Source: an uncultured Eubacteriales bacterium
GTDB lineage: Bacteria > Bacillota > Clostridia > Oscillospirales > Oscillospiraceae
Direction of reading: 5' to 3'
NCBI GenBank assembly: GCA_900549485.1
Contig: UROG01000038.1
Location: 1-27,573, forward strand
DNA: 27,573 nucleotides
The position numbers and the translations under genes are program-made. This document shows positions 7,946-14,558 of this stretch, piece by piece. The notes beneath the pieces are model-generated. The model saw nothing but the letters and a program-made list of their open reading frames with translations. It did not search any database and was not told where the DNA came from. Position 1 is the stretch's first letter, and every line of letters starts with the position of its first letter.

Positions 7946-8815
7946 TTACAGTTTATTTGATTTATTCTTTTCTTTTTCTATCTGAAGCATATTCACTGCT
8001 CTGCTTACGCCCGCAATCTGATTTGAGTATTCATCGTATCCCATCTTGTTTATCATAGTGTAGTACAAAACATCAATTATGAACTGATCTGAAATGCGGC
8101 GTGCCGCTTTTTCTCCTGCTTCAGTAAGATCATTGACCACCGAATACAAAGGCAATTCTGTATAACGCAAAAGCACAGAGGGATGTTTCCTAGTGATAGA
8201 AATCGTTGTTGCCTTGTTTGCTCTGGCAATTCTCATGCAATCACAAACCGTTTTTGTTGCACCATCATACGAGATAGCAATCGCCACATCTTTGAGCCCA
8301 AGGTTTTTTGCCGTTATATACTGCTGAAACGGATCTCCGTCTGCGGTACAAAGTTTTCCAAGCTTTGAAAACTTTAATTTACCGAACATACACGTAATAT
8401 ACGCTTCCCCGACACCAAAAAAATTTATAGACTGTGCATTCATCAGCGACATTACTGCCTTATCATAATTATCTGTTCCTTGTGCAATGGTATCATTCAG
8501 AATTTGAAGGGTGCTCTTGTACATTTCTCGCATGATGTCTAATGTTTCAAGGCTTGAATGAGTATGTCTGTCAACGTCCAGTTCAGTTTGACTCGCTTCG
8601 CTTATCGCAATTTTGAACTCATTTATTCCGTTAAACCCTAGCCGCTTGCAAAATCTTATTATTGCCGCTTCACTTGAGCCTGTTTCATATGCAAGCTTTG
8701 ACAATGTAGAGCATAGCCAAGAAGATGGACTTTCAATAACTGCTTGCGCAAAGGCTCGCTCTGCTCGAGGTAAATCATTTAACATCAAACCGACCTTAAA
8801 GAGTGTATCGTTCAT
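7946..8815 (-). CDS. RpiR/MurR-family transcriptional regulator (HTH + SIS)
   Basis: This 289-residue DNA-binding regulator has an N-terminal HTH_6 domain (SKLAYETGSSEAAIIRFCKR, then LGFNGINEFK, about residues 39-69). A C-terminal SIS phosphosugar-binding domain starts at INFFGVGEAY and includes DVAIAISYDGATKTV. The family senses phosphosugars and controls adjacent sugar catabolic operons. The open frame begins at an ATG at 8836, but GGAGG lies eight bases before the ATG at 8815 (MNDTLFKVGL), so that start is preferred. It is the first gene of the six-gene operon, about 15 bases before the cupin gene, so it probably controls its own operon. A phosphorylated product of the PfkB kinase is a logical inducer (inference). 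Confidence 0.9.
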   Translation of the reverse strand: MNDTLFKVGLMLNDLPRAERAFAQAVIESPSSWLCSTLSKLAYETGSSEAAIIRFCKRLGFNGINEFKIAISEASQTELDVDRHTHSSLETLDIMREMYKSTLQILNDTIAQGTDNYDKAVMSLMNAQSINFFGVGEAYITCMFGKLKFSKLGKLCTADGDPFQQYITAKNLGLKDVAIAISYDGATKTVCDCMRIARANKATTISITRKHPSVLLRYTELPLYSVVNDLTEAGEKAARRISDQFIIDVLYYTMINKMGYDEYSNQIAGVSRAVNMLQIEKEKNKSNKL

Positions 8816-8951
8816 TGGTTTTGCCTCCATTGACATTTTTACTTATATATTCAGGTGAAGTAAAGAAAAATTTTATTTTTTACATTCGTATACTTTTGAT
8901 ACAAAAAATTTTGTTCTTTTTTGTGCAGCAGTAACAATTTACACACATTGC

Positions 8952-8982
8952 TCACTTCATTTTGGAGCAGAAGGTGAAGTGA
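8952..8982. promoter_or_regulatory. Candidate operator: inverted TCACTTCA/TGAAGTGA
   Basis: Eight-base arms TCACTTCA (8952-8959) and TGAAGTGA (8975-8982) are separated by 15 bases, upstream of the rpiR gene. A further half-site, AGGTGAAGT, recurs at 8853-8861, closer to the start, and matches 8972-8980 as a direct repeat. This arrangement could bind a dimeric RpiR regulator and allow looping. No clear -35/-10 pair was found in the AT-rich stretch 8837-8950, so the operon promoter is unassigned. Confidence 0.35.
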
Positions 8983-9085
8983 TTTTGCTTTATTTTCTGA
9001 GTGACTTCTAAAAACCAACCTTTTTCTAGTTCCGAAAATCCCGTCAGTGTTCTTCGCATGCAACCGAACACTATATTTTGTTCTG

Positions 9086-9118
9086 TAAAAAAGCACCATC
9101 TTTTCAAAAGATGGTGCT
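9086..9118 (-). terminator. Intrinsic terminator, minus strand
   Basis: Arms AGCACCATCTTTT (9092-9104) and AAAAGATGGTGCT (9106-9118) form a 13-base stem around one central base. On the minus strand a run of six T follows. It would stop transcripts coming from the IS relic before they reach the sugar operon. Confidence 0.7.
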
Positions 9119-9226
9119 CTTGGCTCTATAGTATCATCTATAACCATATCAAAAAATCATTTCAATTATTTCCCACGTCTAATTTTGTACCAGTATATAC
9201 TCCAAAATGGTTCTTTACAATACGTC

Positions 9227-9249
9227 AAAAACGCCCTCTTTAGAGGGCG
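9227..9249 (-). terminator. Second intrinsic terminator, minus strand
   Basis: CGCCCTCT (9232-9239) pairs with AGAGGGCG (9242-9249), and five T follow on the minus strand. It lies just past the transposase remnant at 9288-9414, so it may be the old transposase terminator. The identical CCAAGAGCRCC context also precedes the terminator at 9092-9118. Confidence 0.6.
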
Positions 9250-9287
9250 CTCTTGGCGTTCGGGCACTAGAGACCCGTTGAGTATTA

Positions 9288-9524
9288 TCACATGTATAGG
9301 TCATTAATTACTTTTTTAATGCACTGTTCCAAATAGTTCTGATAAAGTTCCTTGTTTTCAGGCATACTCAATTACTGCTTGCTTATACCGCATGTCTTGT
9401 GTTATCTTATTCATAGCGAATAGGGTACACCTGCCTTTCGGTTTCGTCTCGTCAACTCAACCTTACTACAGGTCTCTCCTATTCGCTATTCTTTTTTTCT
9501 TATCTGTTACACTTCATTGTAACA
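9288..9524 (-). mobile_element. Insertion-sequence relic with transposase N-terminus
   Basis: Reading leftward, a probable IS edge begins TGTTACAATGAAGTGTAACA (9524-9505). A leader follows in which ATAGCGAATAGG (minus strand, 9489-9478) pairs with CCTATTCGCTAT (9424-9413). An ATG at 9414 then opens MNKITQDMRYKQAVIEYA and hits TGA at 9358. That start is typical of DDE transposases common in gut Clostridia (from memory). A further piece in another frame, PENKELYQNYLEQCIKKVIN to a stop at 9288, may be its continuation or unrelated. The catalytic region is gone, so the element is dead. AGCGAATA and CTACAGG/CCTGTAG are shared with the contig-end IS. It lies at the base-composition boundary. Confidence 0.6.
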
Positions 9525-9562
9525 CCTACAACAAAATCCGGGAGGGTTTTTACATATTCTTC

Positions 9563-9591
9563 TTTTTTATCGTGCGCATTTATGGTATTAT
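9563..9591 (+). promoter_or_regulatory. Weak candidate promoter for the zinc-ribbon/transglutaminase gene
   Basis: TTTTTT (9563-9568), a 17-base spacer and TATTAT (9586-9591) lie 50 bases before the ATG at 9641. The -10 is preceded by TGG. The -35 is poor, so confidence is low. Confidence 0.35.
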
Positions 9592-9640
9592 AGTGCTTAC
9601 GACTGATTCAACGTTTACGTTCATTCCACCGGAGCTTTTT

Positions 9641-11170
9641 ATGAGAGTTTGTCCCCACTGCGGCAGTGAATTGCAGGCAGGCGCGGATTATTGCCTTGTC
9701 TGCGGCGCGGCCATAGAGAAAAGAAAAACGAATATGCCTACCGTGACGCTGTACGTCTCCGAAAAAGAGGCGCGGCAGGGCTGCGTTTCCGTGCTTCGCT
9801 ATCCCGGAGGGCCGGAGCCGATGCGTGTAAGCCTGCCGAAGAAGATGTATGACGGCATGGTGCTGTATGTCAATGAGGCCAGATTCTACGTCAACTACGG
9901 CGATATCGTGACCGGACCGCTCAGGATCGTCATACGTGTGCAGAAGGAGCCTAAAAAGGCGTGGCCGCTGGCGGCGCTGTCGGTCGCGGCGGGGATACTG
10001 CTTGCGTTTCTCATTTTCCGCGAGATGAACAGGGACGCACCGGTGAGCGAAGTGCCGGTGAGCGAGCCTGCCGCCGTTGTCGAAACAACTCCCGTGCCGG
10101 TGCCGACGGAGGAGCCGGTCATTGCCCACTATACGCCGATGCAGCTGAAAGCGGCGTCGATGATACCGCATTTTGAGATACGCTATTACCTCAACACGCT
10201 TGACGACAGGCTGCTTGAGAATTTCTGCGAGATGTACAGAGCCGTCAGCAACTTTGAAACGAGCTGCAATTTTCCGCGTGAGATGTACCGGCAGGAATTT
10301 TCCCAGCTTGCGCTTATAATGAGCTATGAATGTCCCGAGCTGCTGCAATTTTCAACAACGGGCGAGATAAAATTCATCGCCGACGCCGATGGGCGCGTCG
10401 TCTCGGCGGAGCTGCCCATCGTCCTGACACGGCAGGAGTTTGCGGCGGAATACGGCATATGTGCCGAGAAGGCGAGGACGCTGGCCGCCTCCGTCGAGGG
10501 GCTGAGCGACAGCGAAAAGGAGTTCGCCGCCTATGAATACCTCACGTCGAACTGCTTTTACAATTTCAATGCCGCAAGCGCCGCGAACGCCTACGGCGCG
10601 CTTGGCGAGGGTCAGGCGAAATGCGACGGGATAAGCCTTGCGATGAAGTGGCTGCTGGAGGAAATGGATATCCCCTGCATGGTTATGGCCGGCACCGCCT
10701 CGGCGGAGGTCGTCGGACACGCGTGGAACATCGTATGCATAGACGGGGAATATTACGATCTCGACGTGACGAACGACGTGATGAGCAGCGACAGAAGCTA
10801 CAAATATTACGGCGCGTACAATGTCTCGCGCTTCTGGATAAGGGAAAAATACCCCGAAAACGTCTCCTTTTCAGGATTTTTTGAGCTGCCCGGCAGTCTC
10901 AATATGAACAACAGCTATCACCACCTGAAAAACGAGTTTGTCTACACCGGCGAAGAGTATGAGCAGCGGCTTTTTGACCGGCTTGACGCGCTTGCCGACG
11001 GGGACGCGGCATATCTCCAATTTGAAAGCAGCGCCGATTTCAGCGCCTTCTGCAACAATATAAACAATATAATGGCACGCTGGCGCGGCGCGGCGAAGGG
11101 CAGCTTCAATTATAAGTTCGCCCATCTCGACGAGTTTCGCGTCTGCCGCATCACGATAGAATACATATAA
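9641..11170 (+). CDS. Zinc-ribbon, membrane-anchored, transglutaminase-like protein
   Basis: A 509-residue protein in four parts. Residues 1-22 are a zinc ribbon (CPHCG then CLVCG). Residues 108-126 form one membrane helix (WPLAALSVAAGILLAFLIF). A Pro/Val/Glu-rich linker spans about 133-160. The C-terminal part contains a transglutaminase/protease-like triad: Cys328 in QAKCDGIS, His360 in VGHAWN and Asp375 in YYDLDVTND. The zinc ribbon would face the cytoplasm and the enzyme domain the outside. The open frame extends left to 9392, but that part runs through the IS relic; the ATG at 9641 has CGGAG seven bases upstream and starts exactly at the zinc ribbon. Substrate unknown; a protease, cross-linking or cell-wall role is possible. 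Standing alone on the plus strand, it ends at the hairpin at 11223-11252. Confidence 0.82.
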   Translation: MRVCPHCGSELQAGADYCLVCGAAIEKRKTNMPTVTLYVSEKEARQGCVSVLRYPGGPEPMRVSLPKKMYDGMVLYVNEARFYVNYGDIVTGPLRIVIRVQKEPKKAWPLAALSVAAGILLAFLIFREMNRDAPVSEVPVSEPAAVVETTPVPVPTEEPVIAHYTPMQLKAASMIPHFEIRYYLNTLDDRLLENFCEMYRAVSNFETSCNFPREMYRQEFSQLALIMSYECPELLQFSTTGEIKFIADADGRVVSAELPIVLTRQEFAAEYGICAEKARTLAASVEGLSDSEKEFAAYEYLTSNCFYNFNAASAANAYGALGEGQAKCDGISLAMKWLLEEMDIPCMVMAGTASAEVVGHAWNIVCIDGEYYDLDVTNDVMSSDRSYKYYGAYNVSRFWIREKYPENVSFSGFFELPGSLNMNNSYHHLKNEFVYTGEEYEQRLFDRLDALADGDAAYLQFESSADFSAFCNNINNIMARWRGAAKGSFNYKFAHLDEFRVCRITIEYI

Positions 11171-11222
11171 ATGCTCGGCGGAAAGCTTGTCAAAGAACCT
11201 CGTTAAGGCTCCCTGACAGTTT

Positions 11223-11252
11223 AAGGAGGCTGTGATCTTTCACAGCCTCCTT
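11223..11252 (+). terminator. Terminator between convergent genes
   Basis: AAGGAGGCTGTGA (11223-11235) and TCACAGCCTCCTT (11240-11252) form a perfect 13-base stem with loop TCTT. TTTGTATTTT follows on the plus strand. It ends transcription of the transglutaminase-like gene and lies just past the APC transporter's stop on the other strand, where the T run is poor. Confidence 0.75.
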
Positions 11253-11263
11253 TGTATTTTGCT

Positions 11264-12685
11264 TTATTTTGCCTTTTTCGGGGTTTTTAACAAATAGCCG
11301 ACGAACATCACGAGCGCGAAGAAAATCAGATATCCGCAGACCTGCTGATAGCCCTTGCCGACCCAGCAGCAGTACACCATGAAGCAGCAGCACAGGATGC
11401 CGAGAGCGGGCAGAATGTAGCGCTTGAACACGTTGCCGCCCTTGTCCTTGAACATGAGCGCGGCGAACATTGGGATGTACATGGCGTAAAGATTGATGAT
11501 GCATATTTCATCAGGCTCCCACGCGATCCACTGGCAGTTGTGCAGACCGCCCATGAAGTCGGGGCCGTACATCCAGAAGATCGACGTCCATGCATACCAG
11601 AAGCCGGAAAACATCATGCCGATAATGGTGGACTTGATGGTAAAGCCGTTCTGATCGTCGATATGACCGTAGAACTCGGGGCGGGGACCCATGTTGCGTG
11701 CGGAAACGGAGTACATACCGCGGGAGGAGCCCATGATAAGTCCGTTCATAACGCCGAGACAGCCAATGGCGATAAACGCGTAAACCACCGTGCCGACGGT
11801 ATTGCCGAAGACGACGGAGAAAGCGATCTTGGGCAGCTTTTCGCCCAGCGGCCATGTGCCGATGATAGTCTCGACGTCGCCGACGCAGCTCATTGCGAAG
11901 ATGTACAGGCAGTAGAGTACAGTGCAGAACAGCGCGCCGCAGATGAGCGCCAGCGGGAGATTTTTCTTTGCGTCTTTAAGCTCGGAGTTGATCGAGGTGG
12001 CAATTATCCAGCCCTCATAGGCGAAAGCGAAGGAAGCGACGCCGGAGAACACGCCCTGAAAAGCCGTCGTTCCCTCTATGGCCTCGGCATACTCGGGAGA
12101 GTTGACATAGTTGAGCACATTCTGCGTTGCGCCGGTGCTGAAGCCGACGATAATGCCTACGATACCCATGAGCAGCAGCGGGATGAGCTTGATGACGGTC
12201 ATGCTGACCTGAAGCTTGCCCGCAAGCTTGGGAGAGATCGCATTGATGCCGTAGCCTATGATAAGGAAGCCCGCGCCGAGACCGAGAGCCTCCGACCTGA
12301 CGGTGCCGGTGACAAAGAAGTCAAGCGTGGGGATGTCAAAAAGGGCAAGGAAAAACACGGCGGAGAAGAATGCCAGCATCGCGGCAAGGCAGGGGTAGTA
12401 AATAGTGGTCATGAACCAGCCGACATAGTACGAATATGTAGGCCCGAGAGCAACCTCGGCATAATCGACCACGCCGTTGACCTTTTCGTACTTGGAGCCG
12501 AGCTCAGCAAAAACGAGAGAGCATATGATGCAGATAAGACCGACAATGCCTACGACCAGCACACCCTGAAGCATGTTGCCGTGTGTGAGCGCCAGAACCT
12601 TACCGCCCTTTATGAATACACCGGAACCGATAACAATACCGATGACCATCGCTATGGCGGTAGGCAGACCGTAACGTTTTTCCAT
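11264..12685 (-). CDS. APC-family amino acid transporter
   Basis: A 473-residue polytopic membrane protein with the APC-superfamily opening AMVIGIVIGSGVFIKGG (residues 11-28), where GSGVF is the unwound helix-1 substrate site. About twelve hydrophobic helices follow. It likely imports or exchanges an amino acid, but substrate specificity cannot be read. AGAGGAAG precedes the ATG at good spacing. A clear promoter lies 58 bases upstream, so it is probably a single-gene unit, ending against the convergent terminator. Length is normal for the family. The charged C-terminal LLKTPKKAK is cytoplasmic. Confidence 0.9.
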   Translation of the reverse strand: MEKRYGLPTAIAMVIGIVIGSGVFIKGGKVLALTHGNMLQGVLVVGIVGLICIICSLVFAELGSKYEKVNGVVDYAEVALGPTYSYYVGWFMTTIYYPCLAAMLAFFSAVFFLALFDIPTLDFFVTGTVRSEALGLGAGFLIIGYGINAISPKLAGKLQVSMTVIKLIPLLLMGIVGIIVGFSTGATQNVLNYVNSPEYAEAIEGTTAFQGVFSGVASFAFAYEGWIIATSINSELKDAKKNLPLALICGALFCTVLYCLYIFAMSCVGDVETIIGTWPLGEKLPKIAFSVVFGNTVGTVVYAFIAIGCLGVMNGLIMGSSRGMYSVSARNMGPRPEFYGHIDDQNGFTIKSTIIGMMFSGFWYAWTSIFWMYGPDFMGGLHNCQWIAWEPDEICIINLYAMYIPMFAALMFKDKGGNVFKRYILPALGILCCCFMVYCCWVGKGYQQVCGYLIFFALVMFVGYLLKTPKKAK

Positions 12686-12742
12686 AGTATCTTCCTCTAT
12701 CTTTAACGATTTACAGTAATGAAATTTTACCGTATTGAATCA

Positions 12743-12772
12743 AGTATAATACAATCGTTTGCTTTTTGTCAA
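12743..12772 (-). promoter_or_regulatory. Promoter of the APC transporter gene
   Basis: Minus-strand TTGACA (12772-12767), an 18-base spacer and TATACT (12748-12743) make a near-consensus sigma-A promoter, 58 bases before the ATG at 12685. Confidence 0.7.
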
Positions 12773-12795
12773 TTAAAATGTGAATAAATTTGAAA

Positions 12796-12815
12796 CAAAA
12801 AGCCGATTTCGGTCT
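12796..12815 (-). terminator. Probable terminator of the HAD gene
   Basis: Directly after the HAD stop, minus-strand AAAGACCGAAATCGGCTTTTT forms a short stem (CCGA with TCGG plus flanking A-T pairs) ending in T. It is weaker than the other terminators in the window. Confidence 0.5.
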
Positions 12816-13466
12816 TTACTCTAAAAACGCGGCAAGCTCCTGTACGGTTTTGAAGTATAATGTACAATTTTCGCGCATGAAGCTTTCGATCTCGGGGATG
12901 TCGCTGCTCCAGCCCACGGCGGCGAAGTCCGCGCCGACGGCGCGCGCCATATCGTAGCCGGGCTTGAGGTCGTCTATCATAAGCAGGTCGCCCGCCGAGA
13001 GGGAGAAGCGGCGCATTATCTCCTCCAGCGGATACGGATGGGGCTTGCGGCGCTCCGACGGCTGCTCCCAGCCGAAAACCGCGTCCGGGCGCGGCAGGGA
13101 GTTGGCCTCGTAGTCCCGCAGGATGTTGAAGTCGAACGAATGTGACACGACGGCTATGTATCCGCCCTCTGCCTTCTGGCGCTCCATTATTTCGCGGATG
13201 CCGGGATAGGCGGCCGGGATATGCTCCTTGACATAGCTCTGCCAGAAGCGCGTCTCGTCCTCAAGGTCGGCGTCGCTCATGCCGTAATCGTTTCTGCACA
13301 TTTCGATGAAGCCGGGGGAGAAGTTTTTCTTCATGTAGTCCGTAAATGAGCAGGTCCTCCCGGGATAGCGCAGATCGAGATACGCCTGAAAGCAGGGCTG
13401 GTGTATCGTCGCGGTGGAATTGACGACGGTGTCGTCATGGTCGAAAACAAGGCATTTGTATTTCAC
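12816..13466 (-). CDS. HAD-superfamily phosphatase (phosphoglycolate phosphatase-like)
   Basis: A 216-residue cytoplasmic phosphohydrolase. Motif I is FDHDDT (nucleophile Asp9, acid/base Asp11), motif II VVSHS (Ser108), motif III Lys141 in RRKPHPYP and motif IV MIDDLKPG (Asp165/Asp166). The cap lies between motifs I and II, as in phosphoglycolate phosphatase and beta-phosphoglucomutase relatives. The substrate is probably a small sugar phosphate but is not determinable. It lies between the GTPase pair upstream and the APC transporter, separated from both by terminator-like hairpins, so it is likely its own unit. Confidence 0.85.
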   Translation of the reverse strand: MKYKCLVFDHDDTVVNSTATIHQPCFQAYLDLRYPGRTCSFTDYMKKNFSPGFIEMCRNDYGMSDADLEDETRFWQSYVKEHIPAAYPGIREIMERQKAEGGYIAVVSHSFDFNILRDYEANSLPRPDAVFGWEQPSERRKPHPYPLEEIMRRFSLSAGDLLMIDDLKPGYDMARAVGADFAAVGWSSDIPEIESFMRENCTLYFKTVQELAAFLE

Positions 13467-13489
13467 GGGTTCTCTCTTTCCTTTTAAAT

Positions 13490-13542
13490 AAAAAAGTTCA
13501 GAATCATGAATCTCTCAATTTTTCAAAATCCGTGATTCTGAA
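13490..13542. terminator. Long-stem hairpin, likely bidirectional terminator
   Basis: TTCAGAATCA (13497-13506) pairs with TGATTCTGAA (13533-13542). T-rich tracts follow on both strands (CTTTTGTTTTTT on plus, CTTTTTTATTT on minus). It separates the GTPase pair from the HAD gene. A second short hairpin, ACGGC-TTTT-GCCGT, lies at about 13560-13577. Confidence 0.55.
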
Positions 13543-13598
13543 TCTTTTGTTTTTTCGAAACGGCTTTTCGCCGTTTTTACGCCGCGGATATCAGCTTC

Positions 13599-14558
13599 TC
13601 AGTAAAACGTTGCGACCGGCTCGGCGGGAGGCTCACATTCCTCATGAGAAATATAGGTCAGCACCGGTCCCTTGCGGTTATATGCGCGGGAGAACTTCCA
13701 GTTGACCTTTGCCGTGAGGATCATCCACGTGTCGTCCTTCACGCTCTCCGCCTTGTCCCAGCTGCACGCGAACCCGGCGAACTGGATATCCTCCACGCAG
13801 CAGGTCATAACGTGCCTGCCGACGATGAAGGTGCGCGGCGGCATCTTCTGCCGGCGCAGTGCGCGGCACTTGAAGCGGACGACCTTATCCTCATACTTTT
13901 TCGGCTCCTCGCCGACGTCTCTGTACCACTCGGCAAAATCGTCGTCGCCGATCTCGACGATGGGCGCGTCAAGGTCAAAGGGCAGGGGGTCCTCTATCTC
14001 GTCATACTGCACATGCCCGTCCTCAAACTCATAGGCGATATCGGCGCGTCGGGACGCCGCACGGACGATCTTATGAAAGTCCATCATCTCATATGAGGGC
14101 TTGAAGCGGTTGAAAATGACCAGCTCCGCGCTCTTCAGCTTGTCGTAAACAAGGTTTCTCATGTTGCCGTTATAGGTGAGGAACGTCGTCGCATCGGCGA
14201 ACATGAACTCCTGATAGACCATCCAGCCCTCCGGCATAGCGCCGTAAAGCCGGTCAAGCATCCACATGCCGTTATATTCGACGACAACGCGCTCCGCTTG
14301 CGTCTCGGCAAGGAATTTCACGAGATTTTCGGCTGTCAGCTCCTCGGGCGTCTCCACCGTGCGCACAAAAACGCTCTTGTCGGCAAACTGCTCAGGCGCG
14401 TATTCCTCCTCGCCCTCCTCGCATACGAGAAGCAGCGTGCGCTCCCCATTGCAGAAGCGCTTGTCCTCAAGCGTTGACTGTATGAACTTTGTTTTGCCGC
14501 TTTCGAGAAAGCCGGTAAAAAGATAAACGGGAATATCGTTGTTTTTACTCAACCTCAA
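13599..14558 (-). CDS. P-loop GTPase (CobW/G3E-like) fused to a YcgQ/DUF1980-like domain
   Basis: A 319-residue protein. The N-terminal half begins VYLFTGFLESGKTK (P-loop 16-24), resembling CobW/G3E metallochaperone GTPases. VEYNG (93-97) replaces the usual ExSG and FNRFK (149-153) stands near the NKxD position. The CxCC metal motif of that family is absent. The C-terminal part (about 211-315) has YEDKVVRFKC, FIVGRHVMTCCVEDIQFAGFAC (246-265) and VKDDTWM, resembling YcgQ/TIGR03943-type proteins linked to zinc-responsive permeases. The start is TTG at 14558 or 14552, overlapping the end of the upstream GTPase gene, so translation is coupled. It probably works with that GTPase in metal (zinc) handling. 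No YcgR-like permease is present. Confidence 0.72.
   Translation of the reverse strand: MRLSKNNDIPVYLFTGFLESGKTKFIQSTLEDKRFCNGERTLLLVCEEGEEEYAPEQFADKSVFVRTVETPEELTAENLVKFLAETQAERVVVEYNGMWMLDRLYGAMPEGWMVYQEFMFADATTFLTYNGNMRNLVYDKLKSAELVIFNRFKPSYEMMDFHKIVRAASRRADIAYEFEDGHVQYDEIEDPLPFDLDAPIVEIGDDDFAEWYRDVGEEPKKYEDKVVRFKCRALRRQKMPPRTFIVGRHVMTCCVEDIQFAGFACSWDKAESVKDDTWMILTAKVNWKFSRAYNRKGPVLTYISHEECEPPAEPVATFY

Noticed and set aside
6824..7960. 378-codon plus-strand frame opposite the cupin gene
   Set aside because: Shadow of the minus-strand cupin and ATPase genes; no motifs or start signal.
8851..9147. 98-codon minus-strand frame upstream of rpiR
   Set aside because: It runs through a strong terminator and candidate operator repeats, has no ribosome-binding site and no recognised domain.
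9392..9640. N-terminal extension of the transglutaminase-like protein
   Set aside because: It reads through the IS relic in sense-less hydrophobic sequence; the zinc ribbon start at 9641 has its own ribosome-binding site.
11540..12706. 388-codon plus-strand frame opposite the APC transporter
   Set aside because: Hydrophilic mirror of a membrane protein, no start signal and no family.
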